From NCBI RefSeq assembly GCF_902506415.1, contig NZ_LR733275.1, forward strand, positions 248,001-312,000: a DNA stretch of 64,000 bases, given 5' to 3'. Of the stretch, positions 1-8,110 are shown in pieces; the first letter of the stretch is position 1, and the number at the start of each line of letters is the position of its first letter. This stretch comes from Massilia sp. 9I. Lineage in GTDB: Bacteria > Pseudomonadota > Gammaproteobacteria > Burkholderiales > Burkholderiaceae_D. Both the position numbers and the translations under genes were made by a program. The notes below the pieces were generated by a model. It was not told the origin of the DNA, did not search any database, and worked only from the letters and a program-made list of their open reading frames with translations.

Positions 1-2
1 CG

Positions 3-953
3 GCCGGCGCGCCGAACACCGACCTCGGCAAGGACGCGCTGCACCGCGAGGACAAGAAGTTCACCCCGAAACTGGGCTTCGGCTGGAAGTTCGCGCCCGA
101 GCACAACCTGTACACCACCTGGTCGAAGGGCTTCAAGGGCGGCATGTTCGACCCGCGCATGGACCTGCTGGCTACCGGCGGCCCGAACAGCGCCGTGTCG
201 CTGCAGAAGCGCCAGGGCGTCAATCCCGAGGAAGTCAGCAGCATCGAGATGGGCGTGAAGTCGAGCATGAACGGCGGCCGTCTGCAGACCAACGCGGCGG
301 TGTTCTACACCGACTACAAGAACGTCCAGATCCCGGGTTCGATCCCGACCTTCGGCGCCAACGGCCAGGTCAACGGCTTCGCCGGCAGCCTGACCAACGC
401 CGGCAAGGCCAAGATCAAGGGCCTGGAACTGGAAGCCGTCGCCTACCTGACCAACAGCTTCAACATCAGCGCGATGTACAGCCACATCGACGCCGAGTAC
501 AAGGAGTGGATCGTGGCGAACGGCGCCAGCCTGGCCAACATCGCGGGCAGCGTCGAGTTCCAGAACACGCCGAAGAACTCGGCCAACCTCGCCGCCAACT
601 ACGAGTGGCCGATGACGGTGTGGGGCCGTTCGGGCACCATGAACCTGATGAACAGCGTCTCGTACAAGAGCAAGGTGTACCAGACCGAGATCGCCCGTCC
701 GACCGGTGTGGCCAGCCTCGACGCAACCATCCCGGGCAACCTGATGCTGGCGCAGAGCGGCTACGGCCTGTGGGATGCGAGCCTGGTGTGGACCAGCAGC
801 GACCGCAAGGTCCAGGTCGGCCTGCACGGCCGCAACCTGACCGATAAGCGCTACAAGACCGCGGGCTACAACTTCTCGGGCTTCTTCAACACCGTCACTG
901 CCTTCTACGGCGACCCGCGCACCGTGCGCGCGACCGTCAACGTCAAGTTCTGA
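3..953 (+). CDS. TonB-dependent receptor, C-terminal part (5' end outside window)
   Basis: The reading frame is already open at the window edge and gives about 316 residues before TGA at 951-953. These are beta-barrel strands of an outer-membrane TonB-dependent receptor, which imports siderophores, vitamin B12 or glycans using energy from TonB/ExbBD. Visible hallmarks are a segment with FTPKLGFGWKF followed by NLYTTWSKGFKGG, the INPE/NPEEVSSIEMGVK barrel stretch, a late RNLTDKRYKT segment and a C-terminal phenylalanine (NVKF), the usual outer-membrane insertion signal. The plug domain and TonB box would lie upstream of the window, so the ligand cannot be judged. ATG 144 is an internal methionine, not the start. 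Tandem hairpins follow the stop. Confidence 0.9.
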   Translation, partial: AGAPNTDLGKDALHREDKKFTPKLGFGWKFAPEHNLYTTWSKGFKGGMFDPRMDLLATGGPNSAVSLQKRQGVNPEEVSSIEMGVKSSMNGGRLQTNAAVFYTDYKNVQIPGSIPTFGANGQVNGFAGSLTNAGKAKIKGLELEAVAYLTNSFNISAMYSHIDAEYKEWIVANGASLANIAGSVEFQNTPKNSANLAANYEWPMTVWGRSGTMNLMNSVSYKSKVYQTEIARPTGVASLDATIPGNLMLAQSGYGLWDASLVWTSSDRKVQVGLHGRNLTDKRYKTAGYNFSGFFNTVTAFYGDPRTVRATVNVKF

Positions 954-971
954 CGGGTCGCATGCAGCAGG

Positions 972-1018
972 GGGCGCTCGGGTAGCGCCCGCCGGGAACG
1001 CCCACGGGCGTTCCCGGC
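972..1018 (+). terminator. Tandem hairpins after the TonB receptor gene
   Basis: Two adjacent inverted repeats follow the stop codon. The first is a 7-bp stem at 972-978/984-990. The second is a perfect 13-bp repeat at 991-1003/1006-1018 (GCCGGGAACGCCC and its complement). There is no T-run, so this is terminator-like or a 3' stabilising structure rather than a textbook intrinsic terminator. Confidence 0.5.
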
Positions 1019-1064
1019 CCCCGGCACCACACCGTGGCAGTTTTAAGATTATCGAACGGGGCAC

Positions 1065-1937
1065 ATGTCCACTTACTCTGAAATCCGCTTTGCAAGCGCC
1101 GACGGCTTGCAACTGTATGCGCGCGACTATCCGGGGAACACCGGACAGGCCCGGCTGCCGGTCATCTGCATCCACGGCCTGACGCGCAATTCGGCCGACT
1201 TCGACGAACTCGCGCCCGAGCTGGCCGCGATGGGCCGGCGCGTGATCGCGGTCGACGTGCGCGGCCGCGGCCACTCGGCGCGTGATCCGAACCCAGCCAA
1301 CTATAACCCGGTGGTCTACGCCGGCGACATCATCAAGCTGATGGACGACCTGGGCCTGGCGCGCGCCATTTTCGTGGGCACCTCGATGGGCGGCCTGATT
1401 ACCATGACCCTGGCGGCGCGCCGGCTCGACCTGATCGCCGCCGCCGTCCTGAACGACGTCGGCCCGGTGCTGTCGGTACGCGGCCTGCAGCGCATCGCCG
1501 GCTACGCGGGCCGCTGCAATGCGCTCGGCAGCTGGGACGACGCCGCTGCCTACCTGCGCGACATCAATGCCTGCGCCTTCCCCGACAACTCCAGCGAGGA
1601 ATGGGGCAAATGGGCGCGGCGCGCATTCGAACAGAAGGATGACGGGCAGCTGGCGCTGCGTTACGATCCGAATATCGCGACCGCGATACAGACGGGTAAA
1701 CTGCGACCCACCTCGCTGGCGGCGCGCATGGCCTTCCGCCGGCTGGCGCGGCGCCGCCCCACCCTGCTGGTGCGCGGCGCACTGTCCGACCTGGTCGAAC
1801 CCGAACAGGCCCAGTGGATGCGCAAGGCAGCCCCGGAAATGCAGTACGCTGAAGTGCCGAACATCGGCCACGCGCCCATGCTCACCGAGCCGGAGGCGCT
1901 GGACGCAATCCGCGCCTTCCTGGCCAAGCAACCGTAA
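1065..1937 (+). CDS. Alpha/beta-fold hydrolase
   Basis: A 290-residue cytoplasmic alpha/beta hydrolase with no signal peptide. The oxyanion segment ICIHGLTRNS lies near residue 35, the nucleophile elbow GTSMGG near residue 105, an acid candidate in the LSDLVEPEQ region, and the catalytic His in IGHAPML near residue 270. It is an esterase, lactonase or amidase-type enzyme whose substrate cannot be read from sequence. It is followed 17 bp later by the periplasmic binding protein of an ABC importer in the same orientation. It may therefore be co-transcribed and act on the imported compound; that link is inference. ATG 1065 follows an A/G-rich stretch. Confidence 0.85.
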   Translation: MSTYSEIRFASADGLQLYARDYPGNTGQARLPVICIHGLTRNSADFDELAPELAAMGRRVIAVDVRGRGHSARDPNPANYNPVVYAGDIIKLMDDLGLARAIFVGTSMGGLITMTLAARRLDLIAAAVLNDVGPVLSVRGLQRIAGYAGRCNALGSWDDAAAYLRDINACAFPDNSSEEWGKWARRAFEQKDDGQLALRYDPNIATAIQTGKLRPTSLAARMAFRRLARRRPTLLVRGALSDLVEPEQAQWMRKAAPEMQYAEVPNIGHAPMLTEPEALDAIRAFLAKQP

Positions 1938-1954
1938 AGAACAAGGAGACTGAC

Positions 1955-3157
1955 ATGCAGCACCTGATCAAACCCCTGGCAGTGGCAATCGTCGCAGCCT
2001 TCGCGGCCGGCGCCGCCCCAAGCGTGTACGCACAGGGCAAGGACCTGAAGATCGCCCTCATCGCCGGCAAGACCGGCCCGCTGGAAGCCTATGCCAAGGA
2101 GACCGAGCTGGGATTCATGATGGGCCTCGAGTACCTCACCAAGGGCACCATGGCCATCAATGGCCGCAAGATCAAGGTGATCGTCAAGGACGACCAGTCC
2201 AAGCCCGATCTCGGCCGCACCCTGCTGGCCGAAGCCTACGGCGACGACAAGGTCGACCTCGCGGTCGGCACCACCTCCTCCGGCTCGGCGATCGCCATGC
2301 TGCCGGTGGCGAAGGAATACAAGAAGGTGCTGATCGTCGAGCCGGCCGTGGCCGACGCCATCACCCAGGAAAAGTGGAACAAGTACATCTTCCGCACCGC
2401 GCGCAGCTCCATGCAGGACGCGCTGGCCGCCGCCAGCACCCTCAAGAGCGGCAGCATCGGCTTCCTGGCCCAGGACAACGCTTTTGGGCGCGACGCCATC
2501 GAAGCCGGCAAGGACGCCCTGAAGGCCACCGGCAGCAAGGCTTCTACCGTGCACGAGGAATACGCGCCGGCCGCCACCACCGACTTCACTGCTCCGACCC
2601 AGCGCCTGTTCAACGCACTGAAGGACAAGCCGCAGCCGCGCGTGCTGGCCATCGTCTGGGCCGGGCCGAACCCGCTCAACAAGATCGCCGACATGAAGCC
2701 GGAGCGCTACGGCATCGCCCTGGCCCCGGGCGGCAACATCCTCCCGGTGATGAAGACCTGGAAGAGCTATGCCGGCACCGAAGGCACGATCTACTACTAC
2801 CACGGCTTCCCGAAGAACAAGATGAACGACTGGTTCGTGGCCGAACACCAGAAGCGCTACAAGATGCCGCCCGATATGTTCACCGCCGGCGGCATGGCCG
2901 CGGCCAGCGCCGTCTTCACCGCCCTGTCGAAGGCGCCGAACGCGAAGAACGGCGACGAGATGGTGGCGGCGATGGAAGGCATGAGCTTCGAGACCCCGAA
3001 AGGCACCATGAGCTTCCGCAAGGAAGATCACCAGGCGATCCAGCCGATGTACCACTTCCGCATCAAGAAGGACCAGAAGAACGAGTGGGACCTGCTGGAA
3101 CTGGTGCGCGAGATCCCGGCCACCGAAATGCCGCTGCCGGTGAAGAACAAGCGCTGA
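1955..3157 (+). CDS. Branched-chain amino acid-type ABC transporter substrate-binding protein
   Basis: A 400-residue periplasmic binding protein of the Peripla_BP_6 (LivJ/LivK) type. It begins with a signal peptide (MQHLIKPLAVAIVAAFAAG...VYAQG) that is probably cleaved after the AQ near residue 27. The mature part opens with DLKIALIAGKTGPLEAYAKE, the type I fold's first strand and ligand loop, and contains VGTTSSGSAIAMLPVAKEY and the second-lobe segment. SD AAGGAG at 1943-1948 supports ATG 1955. It is the first component of a five-gene importer cassette (binding protein, two ATPases, two permeases). The ligand could be an amino acid, amide or other small carboxylate; sequence alone does not decide. 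Confidence 0.9.
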   Translation: MQHLIKPLAVAIVAAFAAGAAPSVYAQGKDLKIALIAGKTGPLEAYAKETELGFMMGLEYLTKGTMAINGRKIKVIVKDDQSKPDLGRTLLAEAYGDDKVDLAVGTTSSGSAIAMLPVAKEYKKVLIVEPAVADAITQEKWNKYIFRTARSSMQDALAAASTLKSGSIGFLAQDNAFGRDAIEAGKDALKATGSKASTVHEEYAPAATTDFTAPTQRLFNALKDKPQPRVLAIVWAGPNPLNKIADMKPERYGIALAPGGNILPVMKTWKSYAGTEGTIYYYHGFPKNKMNDWFVAEHQKRYKMPPDMFTAGGMAAASAVFTALSKAPNAKNGDEMVAAMEGMSFETPKGTMSFRKEDHQAIQPMYHFRIKKDQKNEWDLLELVREIPATEMPLPVKNKR

Positions 3158-3158
3158 C

Positions 3159-3938
3159 ATGACTTCTACAGCTTCGCAGCCGTCCCTGTCCACCCGCGAC
3201 CTGACGATCCGCTTCGGCGGCCACGTCGCGGTGAACGCGGTCACGGCGGACTTCCATCCCGGCACCCTGACCGTCATCGTCGGTCCGAACGGCGCCGGGA
3301 AGACCACCTACTTCAACCTGGTGTCGGGCCAGTTGCCGGCGACCTCGGGCAGCGTGTTCGTGAACGGCCAGGACGTGACCAAGGCCGGGGCGGCGCGCCG
3401 CACCCGGCTCGGGATCGGCCGCGCCTTCCAGCTGACCAATCTGTTCCCGCACCTGACGGTGATCGAGAACGTGCGCCTGGCGGTGCAGAGCCGCGCCGGC
3501 CTGGGACTGAACTTCCTGTCGATCTGGTCGAGCCACGGGGAACTGATCGAGCGCGCCGAGCACTACCTGGAGCGCGTGGCATTGATCGGACGCCGCGACA
3601 CCCTGGTCGGCACCCTGTCGCACGGCGACCAGCGCAAGCTGGAAGTCGCGATCCTGCTGGCCCTGGAACCGAGCATCATGATGTTCGACGAACCGACGGC
3701 CGGCATGAGCGTAGACGAAGTGCCGGTGGTGCTCGACCTGATCCACGCGGTGAAATCCGAGCGCAATAAAACCGTGCTGCTGGTCGAGCACAAGATGGAC
3801 GTGGTGCGCGCCCTGGCCGACCGCATCATCGTGCTGCACAACGGCACCCTGGTCGCGGACGGCAAACCCGCGGAAGTCATGCAATCGAAGATCGTACAGG
3901 AAGCCTATCTTGGAACACCCGAACCAGCACATGCTTGA
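3159..3938 (+). CDS. ABC transporter ATP-binding protein, LivG type
   Basis: A 259-residue ATPase of the hydrophobic amino acid (HAAT) ABC family. Walker A is GPNGAGKTT near residue 43, the ABC signature region reads LSHGDQRKLEVA, and Walker B is IMMFDEPTAGM, followed by a switch His in LLVEHKMD. The RALADRIIVLHNGTL tail with a PAEV motif is typical of LivG. The start lies 1 nt after the stop of the binding-protein gene, indicating tight translational coupling. It would pair with the LivF-type ATPase downstream to power the two permeases. Confidence 0.93.
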   Translation: MTSTASQPSLSTRDLTIRFGGHVAVNAVTADFHPGTLTVIVGPNGAGKTTYFNLVSGQLPATSGSVFVNGQDVTKAGAARRTRLGIGRAFQLTNLFPHLTVIENVRLAVQSRAGLGLNFLSIWSSHGELIERAEHYLERVALIGRRDTLVGTLSHGDQRKLEVAILLALEPSIMMFDEPTAGMSVDEVPVVLDLIHAVKSERNKTVLLVEHKMDVVRALADRIIVLHNGTLVADGKPAEVMQSKIVQEAYLGTPEPAHA

Positions 3939-4668
3939 CGCGTCGGCCGAGCCCCTGCTCACGCTGAAGGGCGTGCACACCCACATCGGCCAGTACCACA
4001 TCCTGCAGGGCGTGGACCTGGTAGTCCCGCGCGGCGGCCTGTCCATCCTGCTGGGCCGCAACGGCGCCGGCAAGACCACCACGCTGCGCACCATCATGGG
4101 CCTGTGGAAGGCCAGCGCCGGCTCCGTCCTGTTCGAGGGCCGCGACATCAGCAAGATGGCCACGCCCGACATCGCCCGCCTCGGGATCGCCTACGTCCCG
4201 GAAAGCATGGCCGTATTCTCGGACCTGACCGTGCGCGAGAATCTTTACCTGGCCGCGCGCAACGGTCCGCTCGACGAGGCCCGCGTGGACTGGATCTGCG
4301 GCTTCTTCCCGGCCCTGAAGAAATTCTGGAACTACCCGGCGGGGAACCTCTCGGGCGGCCAGAAGCAGATGGTGGCGATCGCGCGCGCGATCGTCGAACC
4401 ACGCAAGCTCCTGCTGGTGGACGAGCCGACCAAGGGCCTGGCGCCCGCCATCATCCAGAGCCTGATGGCCGCCTTCCGCGAACTCAAGGACACCAGCACC
4501 ACCATCCTGCTGGTCGAGCAGAACTTCAACTTCGTGCGTTCGCTCGGCGACACCGTCAGCGTGATGGACGACGGCCGCGTCGTGCACGCAGGTTCGATGG
4601 CCCAGCTGGCCGGCGACGAAGACCTGCAGCAGCGCCTGCTCGGCCTGTCGCTCGACTCACATCAATAG
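3931..4668 (+). CDS. ABC transporter ATP-binding protein, LivF type
   Basis: A 245-residue second ATPase of the same importer. Walker A is GRNGAGKTTT, the signature LSGGQKQMVAIARA, Walker B LLLVDEPTKGLAP and the H-loop position is ILLVEQN. LivF proteins usually carry Q or H here, so the Q is not alarming. ATG 3931 overlaps the end of the LivG gene by 8 nt (ATGCTTGA). An in-frame TTG at 3910 would add seven residues and a longer overlap and is less likely. Confidence 0.92.
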   Translation: MLDASAEPLLTLKGVHTHIGQYHILQGVDLVVPRGGLSILLGRNGAGKTTTLRTIMGLWKASAGSVLFEGRDISKMATPDIARLGIAYVPESMAVFSDLTVRENLYLAARNGPLDEARVDWICGFFPALKKFWNYPAGNLSGGQKQMVAIARAIVEPRKLLLVDEPTKGLAPAIIQSLMAAFRELKDTSTTILLVEQNFNFVRSLGDTVSVMDDGRVVHAGSMAQLAGDEDLQQRLLGLSLDSHQ

Positions 4669-4676
4669 GAATCACG

Positions 4677-5699
4677 ATGAGCGCAACCCTCCCTATTGCC
4701 GCCAAGGACACGCCATTACCCAGCGCGCCGCGCGACATCGCGCCGCTGCTGCTGGTGCCGGCCTTGATGCTGGCCATGCTGCCCCTGGTCGGCAGCTTCC
4801 CTACCTGGGTCACCCTGACCGTTGCCGGCCTGGCGATGGGCATGATGATCTTCATCATGGCGAGCGGCCTGACCCTCGTGTTCGGCCTGATGAGCGTGCT
4901 GAATTTCGGCCATGGCGCCTTCGTGTCGGTCGGGGCCTTCTCCGCCACCATGGTGCTGCTGCCGATGCAGGGCTGGCTCGAGATGGACTCGCTGCTGGTC
5001 AACCTCGGCGTGTTGGCGCTGGCCATCACGGTCGCCATGCTGGTCACGGCCGTCATGGGCTGGGCCTTCGAGCGCGTGATCATCATGCCGGTCTACGGCC
5101 AGCACCTGAAGCAGATCCTGATCACGATGGGCGGCATGATCGTGGCCGAACAGCTGATCCACGTGATCTGGGGCGCCGAAACCATCGCCCTGCCGCTGCC
5201 GACGGCGCTGCGCGGCGCCATCTTCCTGGGTGACGCGGCGATCGAGAAATACCGCCTGGTGGCGGTGGTGGTCGGCCTGGTGGTCTTCGTGGGCATGTTC
5301 CTGACCCTGAACCGCACCAAGATCGGCCTCCTCATCCGGGCCGGCGTCGAGAACGGCGAGATGGTGGAAAGCCTCGGCTACCGCATCAAACGCCTGTTCG
5401 TGACCGTGTTCGCGGCCGGCTCGGCGCTGGCCGGCCTGGGGGGCGTGCTGTGGGGCCTGTACAAGGAAACCCTGAACGCGGCGATGGGCGGCGAGATCAT
5501 GGTCATGATCTTCATCGTCATCATCATCGGCGGCCTCGGTTCCGTGGGCGGCTGCTTCATCGGCGCCCTCCTGATGGCCCTGGTGGCGAACTATGCCGGC
5601 TTCCTGGCGCCGAAGATCGCACTGGTCTCGAACATCATCCTGATGATCGCGATCCTGCTGTGGCGCCCGGCCGGCCTGTACTCCAAGATGCGAGGTTGA
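4677..5699 (+). CDS. Branched-chain amino acid-type ABC permease, LivH type
   Basis: A 340-residue inner-membrane permease with about eight hydrophobic segments. The segment GLTLVFGLMSVLNFGHGAF is the hallmark LivH sequence (residues around 62-80), and MVMIFIVIIIGGLGSVGGCF is the conserved cytoplasmic-loop region that contacts the ATPase. The start follows AGGA at 4667-4670, 8 nt after the LivF stop. The roughly 30-residue N-terminal extension before the first membrane segment is longer than in E. coli LivH. Confidence 0.92.
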   Translation: MSATLPIAAKDTPLPSAPRDIAPLLLVPALMLAMLPLVGSFPTWVTLTVAGLAMGMMIFIMASGLTLVFGLMSVLNFGHGAFVSVGAFSATMVLLPMQGWLEMDSLLVNLGVLALAITVAMLVTAVMGWAFERVIIMPVYGQHLKQILITMGGMIVAEQLIHVIWGAETIALPLPTALRGAIFLGDAAIEKYRLVAVVVGLVVFVGMFLTLNRTKIGLLIRAGVENGEMVESLGYRIKRLFVTVFAAGSALAGLGGVLWGLYKETLNAAMGGEIMVMIFIVIIIGGLGSVGGCFIGALLMALVANYAGFLAPKIALVSNIILMIAILLWRPAGLYSKMRG

Positions 5700-5704
5700 A
5701 CCCG

Positions 5705-6784
5705 ATGCTGCACCGACTCCTTTCCGGCGACATGCCGCGCAGCCGCGCCCTCACCGCAGTGCTGCTGCTGATCCTGTTCGGCCTGGCCTTCGCGCCTTTC
5801 CTGACCAGCGGCGCCCGCCCGCTCAATACCGCCGCCACGATCTGCGTCTACATCGTGCTGGTGGCTTCCTACGACCTGCTGCTGGGCTACACGGGCATCG
5901 TTTCATTTGCCCACACCATGTTCTACGGCATCGGCGCTTATGGCATCGGCCTCGGCCTGTCGCGCGTCGACGAGCCGACTTGGGCAGCAGCCCTGGGCGG
6001 CCTCGGCATCGCCCTGCTGGTGGCGCTGGCGCTGGCCCTGGTGGTCGGCCTGTTCGCCCTGCGCGTGCGCGCCATCTTCTACGCCATGATCACGCTGGCG
6101 GTGGCTTCCTCGTTCGCCGTGCTGGCGTCACAGCTGTCCGACTTCACCGGCGGCGAGGACGGCATCACCTTCAGCGTGCCCGAAGTGCTGACCCCAGGCT
6201 TCACGCTGATCGAGAACGAAGTCTTCGGGCGCTCGATCGACGGCAAGCTGCTCACCTACTACCTGGTGTTCTTTGGCTGCCTGCTGCTGTTCCTGTTCCT
6301 GCTGCGCCTGGTGAATTCGCCCTTCGGTCGGGTGCTGCAGGCGATCCGCGAAAACGAGTTCCGCGCCGAGGCGCTGGGTTACCGCACCATGGTCTACCGC
6401 ATCTGGGCCAACTGCCTGGCGGCGCTGGTGGCGGCCCTGGCCGGCGCGCTGATGGCCCTGTGGCTGCGCTACGTGGGGCCCAAGACCTCGCTCGGCTTCG
6501 AGGTCATGACCGACATCCTCCTGATCGTCGTCATCGGCGGCATGGGCACGATGTACGGCGCAGTGGTGGGCGCGGCCCTGTTCATCATCGCCCAGAACTA
6601 CCTCAAGGAACTGATGGGCGCCGGCTCCAGCGCGCTCGAAGGCGTGCCGATGCTGGCCGCCCTGCTGCATCCGGACCGCTGGATGCTGTGGCTGGGAGTG
6701 CTGTTCATTCTCTCGATCTATTTCTTCCCGATCGGGATTGTCGGCAAGCTGAGGATGCGTGGTTTTTTGGCGCGGCAGAAGTGA
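5705..6784 (+). CDS. Branched-chain amino acid-type ABC permease, LivM type
   Basis: A 359-residue partner permease with roughly nine membrane segments. The LivM signature region reads LLGYTGIVSFAHTMFYGIGAYG, and the ATPase-contact segment includes ILLIVVIGGMGTMYGAVVGA. ATG 5705 lies 5 nt after the LivH stop, so the whole cassette from 1955 to 6784 looks like one operon. A strong hairpin at 6823 follows. Confidence 0.92.
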   Translation: MLHRLLSGDMPRSRALTAVLLLILFGLAFAPFLTSGARPLNTAATICVYIVLVASYDLLLGYTGIVSFAHTMFYGIGAYGIGLGLSRVDEPTWAAALGGLGIALLVALALALVVGLFALRVRAIFYAMITLAVASSFAVLASQLSDFTGGEDGITFSVPEVLTPGFTLIENEVFGRSIDGKLLTYYLVFFGCLLLFLFLLRLVNSPFGRVLQAIRENEFRAEALGYRTMVYRIWANCLAALVAALAGALMALWLRYVGPKTSLGFEVMTDILLIVVIGGMGTMYGAVVGAALFIIAQNYLKELMGAGSSALEGVPMLAALLHPDRWMLWLGVLFILSIYFFPIGIVGKLRMRGFLARQK

Positions 6785-6822
6785 TCCGTCGTACAGCCTG
6801 ACTCAAGTTTCCTTAGTACAGC

Positions 6823-6854
6823 ACGGCCTCCCATCGCGGAGGCCGTTTCGCTTT
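6823..6854 (+). terminator. Intrinsic terminator of the ABC importer operon
   Basis: A perfect 9-bp stem ACGGCCTCC (6823-6831) / GGAGGCCGT (6838-6846) with a 6-nt loop, followed by TTCGCTTT. It lies 38 nt after the LivM-type permease stop. Confidence 0.8.
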
Positions 6855-7018
6855 AGTTCCCTCCCTGCCCTTGAGCCGGGCCGCGCCTTGGCCCTCCCGC
6901 ATTGAATAAAGCTCAATGTTCCTTATCTCCCTGCTCATGCCATAAAAACAACGATGGCCTCGACGTCAGCCAGCGCGAGCGGTCCACCATCCATCTGGCT
7001 CGGTATGAAAGGGGAATC

Positions 7019-7681
7019 ATGAAACGACTTGCCTCGCTCTGCGGCACGGCGCTGGTGACGATGGCCGCATGGACGCCATTGACCAGCCACGCAGCGATCG
7101 AAGTTCTCAACGAAGGCTTCAACAATGTCGGCGGCCTGTCCGGCTGGACCCAGCTCAACCAGAGCATGCCGCCCGGCACCGGCTGGTTCCAGGGCAATCC
7201 CAGCGTCTTCCGCGCCTACTCGGGTCCGGCCAATTCCTATGCCGCGGCGAACTTCCTCGGCGCCGCCGGCGGCATGGGCGTGGTCGACAACTGGCTGATC
7301 ACTCCGACGCTTGCGCTGGGTGGCCTCACCTCGCTCTCCTTCTACGTCAACAGCGCAGGCACGGCCGGCTTCTCCGACCTGCTCGAAGTGCGCTTCGCCT
7401 CGGGCAGCACCGGCACCGGCCTGGACGCCTTCGACACCCTGCTCACCACGGTCGGCGGAGAAGGCGCCTTCCCGACCCAGTGGCAGCAACTGAGCGCCAG
7501 CTTCGACGCCCCCGGCGCCGGCCGCTTTGCCTTCCGCTACCTGGGCGACGCCGCCACGCTCGATTACATCGGCCTCGACAGCGTGCGGGTCGTCACCGCC
7601 GTGCCCGAGCCCTCGACCTACCTGATGCTGCTGCTGGGTCTCGGCACGGTTGCCGCCAGTGCCCGCCGGCTGCGCAAGTAA
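7019..7681 (+). CDS. PEP-CTERM-anchored secreted protein (choice-of-anchor J-like)
   Basis: A 220-residue exported protein. The signal peptide is MKRLASLCGTALVTMAAWTP...SHA. The mature body (EVLNEGFNNVGGLSGWTQLN, then VDNWLITPTLAL and LEVRFASG) resembles the choice-of-anchor J beta-sandwich found on cell-surface proteins. The C-terminus VPEPSTYLMLLLGLGTVAA followed by ARRLRK is a textbook PEP-CTERM tail (PEP motif, membrane helix, basic end), the sorting and cleavage signal recognised by exosortase. No exosortase gene lies in the window. ATG 7019 is preceded by AAAGGGGAA; upstream codons in frame are not needed. Two more secreted-protein genes follow closely. Confidence 0.88.
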   Translation: MKRLASLCGTALVTMAAWTPLTSHAAIEVLNEGFNNVGGLSGWTQLNQSMPPGTGWFQGNPSVFRAYSGPANSYAAANFLGAAGGMGVVDNWLITPTLALGGLTSLSFYVNSAGTAGFSDLLEVRFASGSTGTGLDAFDTLLTTVGGEGAFPTQWQQLSASFDAPGAGRFAFRYLGDAATLDYIGLDSVRVVTAVPEPSTYLMLLLGLGTVAASARRLRK

Positions 7682-7702
7682 GCCCTACGCCAGGAGAATG
7701 CC

Positions 7703-8110
7703 ATGTCCAGCCTCAAGTTGATGCTCTTGCTGCCGCTCGCCGCCCTCTGCGTGCCGGCGACCGCGCAAGAGGCCCCCGCCGCGCCCGCCCAGGGTCAAGG
7801 AATGGTCGTCGTTCGCGACGCCCAGACCGGCCAGCTGCGCACGCCAACCCCTGCAGAAATCCGCGCACTGCAGCCTCCGATGTCGGCGGCAGCCAGGGCG
7901 CTGCCCCAGCCGTCCATGGTTACCGGCCCCGGCGGCCGCCGCTCAGTACGCCTGGGCGAACGCTACATGGTGTATTCGGTCGTCAATCGCGACGGTGAAG
8001 GCAAGCTCGCCGAACAGTGCGTCCACGACCAGGGCGCCGCCATAAGTGCGCTCGAGGGTGGCGCCGAGCCAGCCGCCAAGCCCAAGGAGCATCGCCATGA
8101 AAACCATTAA
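7703..8110 (+). CDS. Small exported protein next to PEP-CTERM gene
   Basis: A 135-residue protein with a signal peptide (LMLLLPLAALCVPATAQ) followed by a Pro/Ala/Gln-rich segment with VVVRDAQTGQLRTPTPAEIRAL and a Lys/His-rich tail ending EHRHENH. No catalytic motif is seen. Short proteins with a TGQLR.PT..E..AL pattern often sit directly behind PEP-CTERM genes in Massilia relatives (recollection, not searched). SD AGGAGA precedes ATG 7703. Its 3' end overlaps the next start (8097) by 14 nt, and the SD of the next gene (AAGGAG) lies inside this frame, so the two are translationally coupled. Function unknown. Confidence 0.75.
   Translation: MSSLKLMLLLPLAALCVPATAQEAPAAPAQGQGMVVVRDAQTGQLRTPTPAEIRALQPPMSAAARALPQPSMVTGPGGRRSVRLGERYMVYSVVNRDGEGKLAEQCVHDQGAAISALEGGAEPAAKPKEHRHENH

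Noticed and set aside
1661..3307. A 548-codon open frame on the minus strand across the hydrolase and binding-protein genes
   Set aside because: It is antisense to two well-supported genes, has low-complexity composition and no family signature. It reflects the third-position GC bias of the real genes.
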